Assembly: GCA_001574975.1 (NCBI GenBank)
Contig: KQ965824.1
Coordinates: 72,568-136,567 of the forward strand
Direction: 5' to 3'
From: Gonapodya prolifera JEL478
Taxonomy: Eukaryota > Monoblepharomycota > Monoblepharidomycetes > Monoblepharidales > Gonapodyaceae
DNA length: 64,000 bases
Numbering within the stretch: the first letter of the stretch is position 1; every line of letters begins with the position of its first letter. The position numbers and the translations under genes are program-made. The notes beneath the pieces were generated by a model. It was not told the origin of the DNA, did not search any database, and saw only the letters and a program-made list of their open reading frames with translations. Below, in pieces: positions 22,312 through 34,254 of this stretch.

Positions 22312-23627
22312 CCTCACCCCACCTTACCAGTTGCTCCCGCTCCCGCTCTGTTGCGTTCGTTCCGTGAGTTTTGATGGATGCGGATGTGGGGAGTGGATTC
22401 GGGCGAGATCTCGGTGCGGTTGTGCTTATCGTGGTTACGTGGCCGTTCCGTCAAGGTAGTCTTTCTCGAATCTTTGCAAGAATGGGCAAAAAGCAGCGAA
22501 CCGCGATCTCTTTCGCGCTCTGCCGAGTGCAGTTTTAGTAGCACAGTAGAAGGCGCGAACAAAACGTAAAAGTAAGATGTTTTGTGGGTCGCGTTGTGTT
22601 TGCGTACAACGGAATGTAGGGATGACTTCGACCTCTCCCAAGTCACCACGCCCCGACCCAGTGAGAGACGCGAAGAGCTGTAGTCCAAATCCGGAGATCC
22701 GGAGAATCCCGGCTGGATAAACTGAGGGCGGTTGAGGGCGGCTCTGGAACGGTTTGCAGCCCTCACCCACGCGCATCACGAAAATCGCCCCTGGATTGCC
22801 ATGGCAGTGCTACCCGTAGAATCGAGCACCAATAAGACTACAATGTGATACATGCCGATGTGTTGGTAAGATGAACGCCACGACGCCACTGCCTCCCTGA
22901 GCCGCGATCCCTGGTAATTCGCCAACTCAGCCTCCACCAAAGCAGTCGTTGCAACAAACAAAGACATGGAAAACGCTACAGATTCGAGAGAAGCGGGGGG
23001 TGGTGAGAGAGGGTTGAGGTTGGGTGCGACTCTCTTTCCCAAGGGTTCAGGATGACCGCCTTCTGATATCCAGAACTCAAAGATCCGCAGATCCGCATCT
23101 CCGGGGTGGCGATACACTACAAACATGGGGCTGAATGGCACTAAACACGTTCCTGCTTGATCCTTGTTTGTTTGCGAACACGGATTTACCTCACATCCTT
23201 CCGCATATATATTGTTTGAGCCACTGCTTGGCCACCAATCAGATTCAAAATCTCACGACACGTTCTCTGTCCCTGATAGCACACCTGAATTCGTCGGCTG
23301 CAAAAATAATTCGGCACGTTGCGCGGGTGCCAGGTGAGAGGAGACGCGCTAGTGACCCTGGTGACCCTGACGTGAAATAAATATTGCAGTCCTTCTTTCA
23401 GCCATTTCCATTTGCCTCGCTGCACGTTCACTCGCGAGAGTATCTCCCAGCGCGAAAAGTTCTCCCACGTCGACAGACTTGTTCAGGGATCGGCTGAGGA
23501 ACAGACGTACTGAAGGTGCACGCGTGTGGGTGACACTCAACCGTTTGCGCGTCTTGGCGAACACGCACCCAATCTCCCACTTATCCATCCCAGCCACCCC
23601 GCCTCCACTCTCCCCTCTCTTCCCGCC
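22312..23627. other. intergenic, no gene supported
   Basis: Several frames of 110-150 codons on the minus strand (22314-23141) overlap one another and resemble nothing I know. No exon chain or domain seen. Confidence 0.45.
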
Positions 23628-26131
23628 ATGGTCCCCTCCAACGAAACCCGCCTGATCCAAGCCATCGAAGACGGCGACCACGCCACCATCGAATCCCTCC
23701 TCGCTCTGGGCGCCGACCCCAATACCCGCAAACGGGTCACACTCACCTGCTCTGTGAAAACAGGCCGGCGGTCTCTCGGTGTGGTCCGTGTTCGCAAAAA
23801 CATGCTCCGCATGGACGACTACAAAGAACGATTCGAAGACGTGTTCGTCGGCGAGACGGACACGGTGTTTGGGGAGAGCGCGCTTGCCATCGCCATTATA
23901 ACGCGCAGGGTTGATATCGTGCGCACCCTGCTGGAGCGCGGTGCGGATCCCAACCTTCGCATCGAGTGGAGGAACTCGGACTCGGGCCCCGTGTGGACAA
24001 AGGAGCGATGGGACACCCAACGCTGGGCCCGAACCTTTTCCGCCGAAAACGCGCTGATCCTCGCTCTGGGCCGGGGCGTCAAGGTCCTGGACTGCGACGG
24101 CCGCCCGTCTGCCTTCTCTCACCTTGCCGAAACGGGCAAGATCCGGGTCAACAAACCGGGCGGACACGTCATGCTGCGTTCCCCCGCCTCGTTCCGTGAC
24201 GCCTACGAGGAAGCCACGCTGGTCCCCCGCCCGGACATTGCGGGCGTGCTGATCCAGTACGGCGCGGTGGTAACGATCGACGCCATGGTCGCAGGGAGGA
24301 AAATGAACGTGGAGCCGCTTATAGAGCTTATGGAGCGGCATGTCCTGCGGCAGTCGCTTCCGCCCGCCAATGGGGCTGGGTCTGGGTCTTCCTATTCCTA
24401 CAGCGTTGTCCCGTCTGCTCATGCGCATGCATCACCCTCCACAAAGCCACCACCCCTACCCACCGGGCACCGTCTCATCCGATCCCGCTCCATCTCCGAA
24501 GGGCACTCCAAACGGTTCAGCGGCACCGAGTCCCTTTCCGACACGCCTCAAACTGCCCACCCAGGTATCACCGCTCGCCACTTCCCCGCCGGTCCTCGCC
24601 ACTCAATGCCTCCCGAGATCTCGGCTATCCCCGACCTAGGCCTTCCCACTGCTGGCCTTCAGGCGCCCTCCACCTACCCTTCCCCGCCAATGCAAACCCG
24701 CTCCTTCTCACCCGCCACCGCGCGTTCCTTCTCCCGCTCACCCGCACGCACGGGCTCCTCCCCGATCCGCGGATCCCCCGTCAGCCCTAGCACCGGCGCC
24801 GGCGCGCGAACCTCCTTCCCCCCCGTCCGCCCCCCAGCTCACCACATCACCGACGAGACGCGGTTCTTGGTGCGGCCTCAAAGCATGACCGGGTCGGCGT
24901 CGGACGACCGGGGCAGCGACACGTCCGTTCCCTCTCCGATGCCCCCACCGATGCCAATGCCGCCGATGATGCCGATGCACACGCGGGGCCGGACCCGGTC
25001 TGTCCCGTCCGAAGCCACGCTCATCACGACCTCGCCCTCCCCCGTTCGGCAGAGGCGAGCGCACTCCCAATCCCCGGGGCCACCCACACCCAGCGGCAGT
25101 GGCGGCGGCACCTCTCATATCCTCATAGGGGACTTGTTCGCCCCCACGGCCTCACGCACGCGGGAAGTGGACGAGCTCCGAAAGGATAACGCAAACCTCC
25201 GCGCGCTGAACGAGAGTTTGGCCACGAATCTGGACGAGCTGGAACGAGCGTCGATCGTGTTCGCGAGGGAGAATAGCGCGCTCAAGACCCGGCTTGAGAG
25301 TGCGGAGCGGGAGTTGGCGGCGATGAGGCAGCAGCTTGTGGTCGCCGTCGCTATCGGGACCGCGGCTGTTGCTGGGGCTGGTGGGGCAGGCGGAGGGGGA
25401 GAGCGGAGACCCCCGTCTCCACCAAGACCGAAAGATGTGAAGAAGGTGATGCACGTGGTGGAGCCATACACACCTCGCGAGCCGGACGAGATCATGCTGA
25501 GTGTGGGGCAGCAGGTGTTTTGTAATTGGGAGTTTGAGGACGGGTGGGGTTCCGTGAGTTTAAATGGTTGACGTGAAGCTTGCACACCCAGATTCAGGAC
25601 TAATGCTTGATGGTGTTGTTTCGGTAGGGTCTCAACACCGACACGGGTTTCTCAGGCTTCTTCCCCCTGATTTGCGTCTCTCTTACCCGCCGAGACCGAC
25701 AAACTGCTCCCACAACCACAACATCCCCACCCGACGCCCCGTCAGACACGCCAGACGCGTCTTCCTCATCCTCCCAATCGCAAAAAACCGTCAGCCCACG
25801 CACATTGTCCTCGCTCAACCGCATCATGGCACCGCTGTCGTCCCACCTGTATGGGTACGGCTCCTCCTCCGAATACGAATCGTCCCAGTTCTCCTTTCCC
25901 CCGATATCGGGCAACATGCTCGCCGACATCGTCTCTGCCATCGCGAGGTCGCAGAGCGCGTCGTCGGGAGGTGGTGGGATGGCAGGTGTAGCGGCTTCGA
26001 ATATGGGGTCGGTGTCCGCATCAGGAGGGACGATGCTCAGTCCGGGGTTGCCCCCAAGCCCGACGAGTTTGAATGTGGAGTCGGTGACGTTATCGGTTGA
26101 TGGGGCGACGACGCCGGCAACCGGGGCGTAG
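23628..26131 (+). CDS. ankyrin / coiled-coil / SH3 protein 1
   Basis: Two exons (23628-25553 and 25628-26131, intron 74 bases GTGAGT...TAG, phase 0) encode 809 residues. Start chosen at MVPSNETRLIQAIEDGD because it opens the first ankyrin repeat (SLLALGADPN). A second repeat is ALAIAIITRRVDIVRTLLER followed by GADPN. A low-complexity Pro/Ser/Thr region spans about 235-500, a coiled coil about 513-571 (VDELRKDNANLRALNESL) and an SH3 domain about 611-670 (EPYTPREPDEIMLSVGQQVF, then EDGWGS|GLNTDTGFSGFFPL across the intron). No signal peptide or membrane helix. Probably a cytoplasmic scaffold. Closest relative in the window is the gene at 58187-60003, which shares the whole architecture. Confidence 0.88.
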
Positions 26132-26399
26132 CAAATTTGTTGCGGAGGCGTGAAAAAAGATGGACGCGTTTGGCTTTCTCGAAAAGGAAAACTTGTTCTG
26201 GGCGGTTGCAATCCTTTCCGTAATCTCGATCTTGTATCAGTAATTCTGTAGATCCTTTTCTCTGTCCTGTATATGATTGGTAATGGTTTTTTGGGGCGTG
26301 TGATGAATAGGTAACCTTTCTCGTTTGTAAAACAAAGCAACAAAAAAAAAAATTTCTTCTTGACCGTTTCAATTTCGATACCTGCGGCCTACACTCAAC

Positions 26400-28592
26400 A
26401 TGGTGACACCACTGATTCTCGAAAAAGGAGGTCCTCCCTTTAGACGATCTCTTCACAAGGTATACTTGACACTCTTTCCACTGCTCATGCAGCCTCTTGT
26501 CCGATACCTGTCCTTTCCCCAAACTAGCGACGACGCATCCGTTATCGAAGCGAGACTAACCACCAACGATACCGCCTTCTTCTCTCAGGCGGAGCGAGGT
26601 CGCCATCGCAAAAACGTTCAAGACCTGCACAGATCAGGAAGGACTTCGAGGAAAGGGTCGGTATATTATTCGACCTTTTTCTGATGCTGGTGTTTCGGCA
26701 GATAAGGTTGCAGACCAACTAATCCATATGACGTCAACCAACAGGACATTCTTGAGGACTTCTCTCAATCGGCAGACGCCTTCATCAACGACCAAACCCG
26801 TCAATTTGCAGCTCGAAGAGACTCGTGGCATGTCCAAGGTGGTTTCTTGACGCAGAATGTGTGATTGCTTTGATCCCATGTTCGGTGCTACACTCGTTTT
26901 GACTTCGGCGATCGATACAGCTCGATTTGGTCGCCGGGCGTGGGAACGCCAAGTTGCGATATGGAATACCAAAGACAGCAATCGGACCAATCTCGGTGCC
27001 GCGAGGATATTCAGACCGGGGTCTGCGCCAGATGTGAAACTCGATCTGTGAGTACCAATTTCGATACCTGAGAGTAGCGAGAGAAGTTACTCAAATGTTT
27101 TTTTCTGTGCTAAAGCCCCTTGATAGAGCCCTTGACGTACAATGTCACTGAAACACTTTCAAACCTCGTCGACCTCTTTGGACTACTCGCCAAACCCTAC
27201 GTCATGGCCCCAGTAACATATAATCTGCTCCTAGTCCCCACCAATCCCAAACCTGGATCGGGGTTGGTTGTGGAGGTTGGCATGCCTGTCAACCCCGGAA
27301 AGTCGTCTTCTGGGAAAGCGTCTGTGAGTTCTAAATTGAGGAGTTGCTTTTTGTGAGCGCGACTCATAGGCGCAACCCAAAGCTGCCCTCTTAGCGATTG
27401 GAGATCAACCGCCTTGGGCACCAGGAAGTTCGGAGATGCGCAAACCACGGACCCACGACTCGAAGCACAGCGCTCTCATCCACCCGATCCCGATAAGTCT
27501 TCTAGATGTCAGGGGTGAAGACAAGCAGATTCGTGTTCCTGGCGTTGGGCCTGGGGTGATTGAATGGTGCGTGCGACTTGTTGTGATTTAATGAGTGTGA
27601 CGAGACATAATCCCACCTTTGTTTTGCTCTCACAGGCTCACCGACTATCCCCATCCGCCCTCTGCCATACTTCCCATCGCGGTGCTTAATCTCTCCTATA
27701 CAGCTCGTGCCGAGCTGGCGCCCTTCCTCAACGCCGCCCTCGTGAGTGACGTAGAGCGCCAACGTGCGTCTCCAGGGTGTGCCACCATTTCCACCACTGG
27801 AGCCGTTTACGAGAGTGCTAGCGGAGAATGGGATGGTTCGGGTGAAGGGGGCGCCGGGTGCAGAGGACAGTGCGCCGGGCGGGAGGTGGAGGCGAGCTTC
27901 GGCGCCGGTTGCAAGTGGAGCGGTGAGTCGGAGTGCCTTGGCTGTATGAGAAACGCCCTTGACTTTTTTCCTCAGATTTTGTCTGGAACTGCTCCACCCA
28001 GCACGGTCCCCATCGTGGCGTCCACTGCTGGTCCTCCAAGAGACCCCCGTCTGCACATTCGAACCCAAAGTCTCGGTTACCTTCCACTGTGATGGAGTGC
28101 GACCCTATGTCGCCAACCACAGATACGGACCGCTCCCCGGACGCTGGAAGCCCCACCGAAAGGCAAGCACCGAAACCAGCACCCCAGCGAACAACAGAAC
28201 AAATTATCTCCCGTGCGCACACATCCCTCAACGCAGTCCGCAAGCCCAAAAAGCCCTCGCTCGTGCAACAACACCAAGAGCAGATTGAGGCGTTGGAGGA
28301 GGGGGATGTTTACGGGAAAGTCAAGAAGCAACGCGCCAGGCCAACTTGGTCGGGAGGAACGGGGAAATCGACTTCCCGTGCTGGGGCATACGGTCCTCCC
28401 GCAAGCGGAACCGCCGGTGTGGATTTGGTGCCGTTGGGAGGGAAGGTACNNGGGATGTTGAATGCAGTGGTGGAGGTCCCGCATGAGGCGGGGAGGCGGG
28501 GATCGACCGGTTCAATCGCGAACGAGGGCCACGCCGCGCCGGCAAAAAGTGGGACTGCTGGTCCGCCAGCGGGTTCCCACGTCACGGGATGA
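26400..28592 (+). CDS. unidentified multi-exon gene
   Basis: I do not recognise the product. Coding character is clear in several stretches joined by plausible GT-AG introns: about 26585-26700 (EVAIAKTFKTCTDQEGLRGK), 26746-26860 (DILEDFSQSADAFINDQTRQ), 26880-27050 (FGRRAWERQVAIWNTKDSNR), 27123-27330 (LTYNVTETLSNLVDLFGLL), 27371-27567 (AQPKAALLAIGDQPPWAPGS), 27637-27740 (LTDYPHPPSAILPIAVLNLS) and 28089-28592 (a charged, Pro/Ser-rich tail with QQHQEQIEALEEGDVYGKVK). The start at 26400 and several junctions are uncertain. Two N bases at 28450-28451 lie in the tail. No signal peptide or membrane segment seen. Confidence 0.4.
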
Positions 28593-29041
28593 GAAAGTGC
28601 TTTGGATACTGCTATGACGGAGCAGGATGACGTCGATATGGATTTGGAAAAATAGATTTCTGAAGCAGGGAAAATGCATTTTAGGGGAACGCGACACTTG
28701 AAAATTGGGAACTTACTCGAAAAAAAATTGGTAAGAAGTGGCATTCCTTTGCCCGAGGGCCGAGCACTGACCCCGATTGGAGCCACGATTTCTTCAAGAC
28801 ATATTTGGGCGAGTAAATAGTTGACCCGAGGGGCAAGGGGTGGTGGGCAACAATGATTTGGGCCAGTGAGGGGCACGTGTTCATAAACCTACATAAATGG
28901 CACCGCGGGCGACCACTTGCTTCACGCGCAGATACACGCAGAATGTCAGTGCACTCGCATGGACTCGGCCGCCGTGTAGGGGCAAAAAGTTCCCCCATTC
29001 GACCACATCTAGCCAGAGCGCACTCCCCGCCACCGTTAGAG
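28593..29041. other. intergenic, probable promoter region of the TROVE gene
   Basis: No gene seen. The frame of the next gene stays open upstream to about 28853, so a longer N-terminus is possible. Confidence 0.4.
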
Positions 29042-31817
29042 ATGCATTCGTGGGCTGACAAAGTGCCGGAGCTCGATACCGTGGACGATCCTCCAAATAC
29101 CTTACATGTCGTGTTTCTCATTGACATCACGGGTTCCAGTGAGTTGCGTTCGATGCATTTGGCGAAACCATCTGGCAGCAACTAATTCATTCTCGCCCAG
29201 TGTCATCCCAGATTGCAGGGGTCAAGGCCATGGTCGAAGATTTCTGCGCTGTCGAAAGGGGCGCTGAAGTCCGTCTCCACATCCACACGTTCACGGAAGA
29301 CTCCATGGGTTGCTACGTAACTGCCTCACCCCGCAACCTCTCACGGCCGGACGTCGCCACGTATGTCGCAAACAAGCTGATACTGTGTAAACCCCCGGAC
29401 ATGCCGGGTATCAGCGCTGGTGGTGGGGATGGGCCGGAGAACACAGCAGCTGCGCTCGCTCACTTGACGACGAAATTTACCCCCTCCGACAATGTCCTGT
29501 GCTTCGTCGTTACCGACGCAGAGCCTCACTACCGGAAAAACGGCAGCTCATCAGAGTCTCAACGCGAGGCGGAATGGTTAACACGCCACAGGTTCCCCAC
29601 AGACATCTTCAAAGTCTTGAACCGCGTGGTTGATACCCTCAACACAACCATCGTCCCCATCCTTTACTCATCCCCCGAACTGACGTGGTTTGCAGTAAGT
29701 GTATTTTTGCTTTGCATTCACCGGCACCCACGTACTGACTGGCTATATCCTTCCCCCCCCCCCCNCCCCCCCCCCCCCCCAAGCAAGCCTCAGTCTTGAC
29801 AAGTGGTGTTCTCCTTTTCCCTCGAACATCCGAAAGCGCCACCCTCGCAGCCGCACTTGGCAGACTTGTCGAGGCTCTGCTGCATCATGTGCAAGGTCGC
29901 GCTGCCGCCCCACCTGACCTCCCCGGGTTCCGCGTTGTCGTGCCCTCCCTTGACGACTTGATCCCCCTCGAAGCCGACCCAGCCCATCTCGACCAAACTC
30001 TGACGGAAGTTCTTCGCGACCGCAAGGACAACATGGCAGCGGCATTGAGCTGGCTCTTGGACACGGTTGCGATTAGGTTCCGCGGGAAAGACCTGCTGGC
30101 GAGACGTGGTGGGCAGCTAGCTCCTATCCCAGGCCGCGAAGCCAGCATGGTCCGCAACAACGCAGGCGGGTTCGTCTTTCGTATTACGGATACGCAACGT
30201 CTCAATCGGTTCTTGGTGCTCGGCTCTGCCGGTGGAACGTACTCTATCGGCGAGCGCCAGCTCTCTCTCGAGAATGCGGTGCACATCAAGAGCATGGTAG
30301 AAGCCGGGAAGGGGAAGGGGGTTGTAGACGCAGTTGTGGAGTTTTCCGTCGCCGCCCGAACACCAAGACAGGACACGCTCGTTTTCGCACTGGCCCTTGC
30401 CTGCATCTTTGGCGATGAAGAGACCCGTCAGCTCGCCACCTCTAGCCTGTGCAAAGTGTGCCGTACTCCAACGACCCTCTTCAGCTTCTTCACGTTCCTC
30501 AAGGTTGCGAGTGGAGGCGCGCATGTCAGGTCCGGACGTTCAATGCGAAGGGCCGTTGCGGAGTGGTACCTTGGCGATGCCGACAAGAAGGAAGGTGATG
30601 GTGAACGCGCGGTGCGGACAGCCTTCTCATGCACAAAGTACAAGAATCGAGCTGGCTGGACACACACCGATGCACTCCGCGTCTTCCACGTCCGCCCAAG
30701 GTGTGCTGAGGAGGCCTTACTTTTCAAATACCTCACCAAGCCATGGGCTAAGGTGCAGCCGGAACTCACCAAGATCCTCACGTCGTCATCTTCGGAGGTT
30801 GTACCAGAATCATCACTTTCGGCCTCGGACCCGTCCACCCTCACTCGCTTGGTTGAGTTCCTCACGTGCGTTGAGGAGGTCTCGCACATTACGGAGTCAT
30901 CTTCAGACACAGAGTCCCAAGTGGTGGAGGCTATCAAGCGGTGGAAATTGGCGTGGGAGCACATCCCCTCGGGCATGCTCGGAAGTCCACGCGTCTGGGA
31001 GGCGCTCCTCCACGACATGCCTTTCACCGCTACGATCCGAAATCTCTCCAAACTCACCAGCATTGGTCTGGTTGCACCCAGTTCCGACGCGGCTGCTCTC
31101 GTGTGCCGCCGCCTCCGTGACGCGGTGGGCCTCTGCAAGGCGCGAGTGCACCCCTTCAACGTGTTGCTTGCCATGCGGACGTACGCGAGTGGGCGTGGTG
31201 TCAAGGGAAGCCTGCAGTGGACACCAGTTCCCGAAGTCGTATCGGCACTCGAGGATGCTTTCTACCTCTCGTTCTCGTCCGTCGAGCCCACTGGAAAGTC
31301 CTTGCTCCTCGCCTTCGACGTTTCTGGCTCCATGGGATGGTCAATGCTGCTTGGATCCCCACTGACAGCGCGCGAAGCCTCAGCCGCGCTGGCCATGGCA
31401 GCCGCACGCTCAGAGCCCGACGGCGGGTGTCGGTTCTTTGCCTTTGCCAACGAGTTCATGGAGCTGTCCATTCGGCGGGACCAGGCCCTCGGGGAGGTTC
31501 TCGATTCGGTAGCGAAGATACCGTTTGGTGGGACGGACTGCGCGCTGCCGATGCTGCACGCACTCGAGCAGAGGATCCATGTGGACTGCTTTGTGGTGTA
31601 CACCGACAGCGAGACGTGGGCGGGGACGGTGCACCCACGCGAGGCGCTCAATAGGTACCGGGCAGACGTGAACCAGAGCGCGAGGCTGGTGGTCGTGGGA
31701 CTCGCGTCGACAGGATTCAGCATTGCGGACCCTGAAGATTCGGGGATGATGGATATTGTTGGGTTCGATGGGGGTGCAGTGGAGGCAATGGGTAATTTCA
31801 TTCGGGGTGACTTGTAA
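29042..31817 (+). CDS. Ro60-like TROVE protein with an extra N-terminal vWA domain
   Basis: Three exons (29042-29138, 29201-29694, 29784-31817) give 874 residues; in-frame Met codons at 28943 and 28853 are alternatives. Residues about 15-250 are a von Willebrand A domain with a metal site (FLIDITGSM) and a GGGDGPENTAAAL motif. About 270-690 is the RNA-binding TROVE ring, and about 700-874 a second vWA domain with DVSGSM, GGTDCALPM and VVYTDSETWAGTVHP, matching animal and bacterial Ro60 almost word for word. Ro60 binds misfolded small RNAs and Y RNAs and acts in RNA quality control. Animal Ro60 is about 540 residues with one vWA domain, so the N-terminal vWA is an addition. Intron 2 holds a long C run directly before its acceptor. 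No Y RNA was recognised nearby. Confidence 0.9.
29753..29780. repeat. poly-C tract (one N) next to a splice acceptor
   Basis: A run of about 28 C with an N at 29765, ending at the AAG acceptor (29781-29783) of the last TROVE-gene intron. Such runs are length-variable and error-prone in sequencing. Confidence 0.95.
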
Positions 31818-32391
31818 ATAGAGTAAGCACATATATTCTGTTAATATGCATTTGGTCAGTCATTCCGAAGGCCTTTTGATTGTAGGAAAACAAAAGGCAG
31901 GGTATGCCCTGAAGCGAGATGTGATTCTGGCCGGCGGCCATTCAATGTGAACTGCAGCTGAGGAATTCAATCAGGCAAACGTTAGTTTGGTGACCACAAC
32001 CCTCCCTTCATCTCAAATTCCATAGAAAAGATGCTAGACTTGGGGGTGATTTTGATTCATCTGGGTGCTTGCAGACAAGGTTGCGATGAGCATTCTGTTG
32101 TGAGTAAACTGCGACCTACAAGATGAATGCAACACGAAAGCTTAACCATTACATTGGTGCTCGGGACACTATCCAACAATTCATTATTACAAAACCATTC
32201 ACGTGCATTCGGGTTCAAGTTGACCGCCGTACACACAAAGCCCGTTGATTGGAACACCAGCACCTTCCCCAGCTGAACCCTTCCAACGCGACAAAGAAAC
32301 GCGACTAAGTCAACTTGACCTTCCCCATTATCGACGAACGCTGCTATTGAGGTCGATTGCTCCAAACATCAACCATAGTCACCAAACCACA
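31818..32391. other. intergenic, nothing recognised
   Basis: Spacer downstream of the TROVE gene. I looked for a Y-RNA-like fold but saw no convincing one by eye. Confidence 0.5.
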
Positions 32392-33724
32392 ATGGACCAT
32401 CGTCAAAAGGGAAGTGCGTCCACGAACGAAACGCATCGCCCGCCCCCCAACGGCGAGGTATCCCTCAGCGGCGAAAAGGTGGGAGCATCCTGGCCGCCAC
32501 GTATAATCATTCCGCCGTGCGAGGATCCCTTGAAGCTCGCTGGGCTCTCCGCAGCAGTACCGGGTAACCTATTCGTAGGGTTGGCGTACAACGAGCCGCT
32601 TTCGCCTGCTTGTGCGGCCTTCAGCAGAGGCTGCGATGGGTATGCTCCAAACCTTTGTATCACCAGGGCGACCCGTGCCCGGCGCAGTGGAGAATCCCGT
32701 TGTGAACTTTGCATTGAACTACACTGAAGGTCAGAGGATGCTGATGGCGTTTGGTGCACTGTGTATGGCAAGGCTAGAAGGGGGAGATGGGATTCTTGGA
32801 TGGACCACTTCCTCGGAATCTGTGCAGAGATACGCAGCCATTGCATGCCTTCCGGACCTTGTTCGCGCACTTTCTCAACCCAGAAAACGTCGGACGATTG
32901 ATTATGAACAAACTCAACCAGTGGTACCCGAGTGACGCCAACGCCATTGCACGCAAAACGCGAATTCATTCCAACAAACTCAACAAATGCAGTCACCGCA
33001 GAGTCTGGAGCCTTATTTTCCTTTGCCCGGAGGAGAGGCCGCATTTCTTTTCTCGGCACAGTTTCTCAACGACACCGCCATGCTGGATACTCCTGCCCGA
33101 ACGTGGCGCATGGGTGGCCCCAAGTTTTGCGAAATGTCATCTATGCGGCGTTGGACTATTTTGGCACGGAATGGGAGCTGCGTACTTAGGATGGAATGAA
33201 AAGAACAGTGACGTCGGGTTTAGGAAATGCGCTCCCCATCGGGTTGGCCGTACTTCCCCGGGAGGAGTTCGTGCAACACTTTCGGGTGGACGATCCCATT
33301 TATTCAGAAGTAAAAAGTCTGATCAAGCACCTGGACACCATTGTGGATCCCAAGAAAACAAAGAAGCCAGTACTGAAACCTGATTACTCGCACCCCTCGC
33401 AAGCAATGTTCCGAAGCGACCTCCATGGGCTCAATGACGTGTTTCAATCTCTGAACGCAATGGTACCAGAGGCTTTTGCAACGTTCTGTTCCTCTCAGAT
33501 GCCCAACACAAAATGGGTATTCACGAGGAAAGACGATGTTAGGTGGCTCTCGGGAGTGATGGAGTGCTAAAATTCACTCTGCAAAAAAGGGGAAGTGGGC
33601 CAAAGACATTTCGCAGCTCAAGAGATGTGCGGGGTGCGGGGTCGCACGATATTGCTGTGCGGAATGTCAGAAGGCGGACTGGAAGGACCACAAGAAGTGG
33701 TGGATCCGATTCTCGGAGTTTTAA
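32392..33724 (+). pseudogene. decayed MYND zinc-finger protein 1
   Basis: The last part (33592-33724) encodes a MYND finger core, LKRCAGCGVARYCCAECQKA followed by DWKDHKKWW and TAA. MYND fingers (C6HC) mediate protein contacts. The final Cys of the motif is replaced by Trp, and the first Cys pair lies in another frame behind a TAA (33568-33570). Upstream, fragments in all three frames read like one protein (VVNFALNYTEGQRMLMAFGA; LNPENVGRLIMNKLNQWYPS; EPYFPLPGGEAAFLFSAQFL; LPREEFVQHFRVDDPIYSEV). At least four frame changes without splice signals mark it as dead. Confidence 0.6.
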
Positions 33725-34254
33725 ATGGACATGAAATGAGATATCGTCGCGGGTAAAGAGGTGCCAGTGGGCATTGTTCCCTTTTGCAGTTATAATTGTG
33801 CTTGGTAGTAATTAAAACAAAGTAGCATTTGTTAGTTCTTCTGATATAGAAAGTAGTTGATAAGGATTTCTTTCTCTAAATTTCTCGAAATCAAATACTT
33901 TAGGCGTAATGAGTTTTCAACAACGAGTCACACCGCGGAAACGAGCGATCCGCGGCCTCAACTCGACGGAAAGCACTCGTGATAAAGACATAGAAATATT
34001 GTGCCGCATAAAAGTACAATAAGCACGACCACTTCTACGGTAAGAGCAGTTCTGAGCGAGCACGTGTATGGTGCTTGGTCGTGATCGGTCCAAACTCCAA
34101 CCCGATTTGCGAGTCCAATCCACGTCCAAGACCCTGACGTCCCAATGCGAGTTCTGCTTCCCAAAGACGGTCCTGCACGCCACCAACGTCCCAAGTTACC
34201 CTCCCCCCCGTCCGCCCCACACCCCTCCCACGCCTCACCTTCCCTCCACCCGAC
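33725..34254. other. intergenic between the MYND remnant and the membrane SH3 gene
   Basis: AT-rich 3' flanks of two converging genes; no feature seen. Confidence 0.45.

Noticed and set aside
22314-23141. chain of overlapping minus-strand frames
   Set aside because: ATGA-type overlap would suggest an operon, which does not fit a eukaryote; no similarity recognised.
23349-24428. 359-codon minus-strand frame
   Set aside because: Antisense to the ankyrin repeats of the gene at 23628-26131; composition typical of a GC-rich shadow.
30334-31365. 343-codon plus-strand frame
   Set aside because: Out-of-frame shadow of the TROVE protein, rich in Ser and Arg without any domain.
31818-32391. Y-RNA gene next to the TROVE gene
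   Set aside because: No convincing stem with the conserved Ro-binding features seen by eye; a covariance-model search would be decisive.
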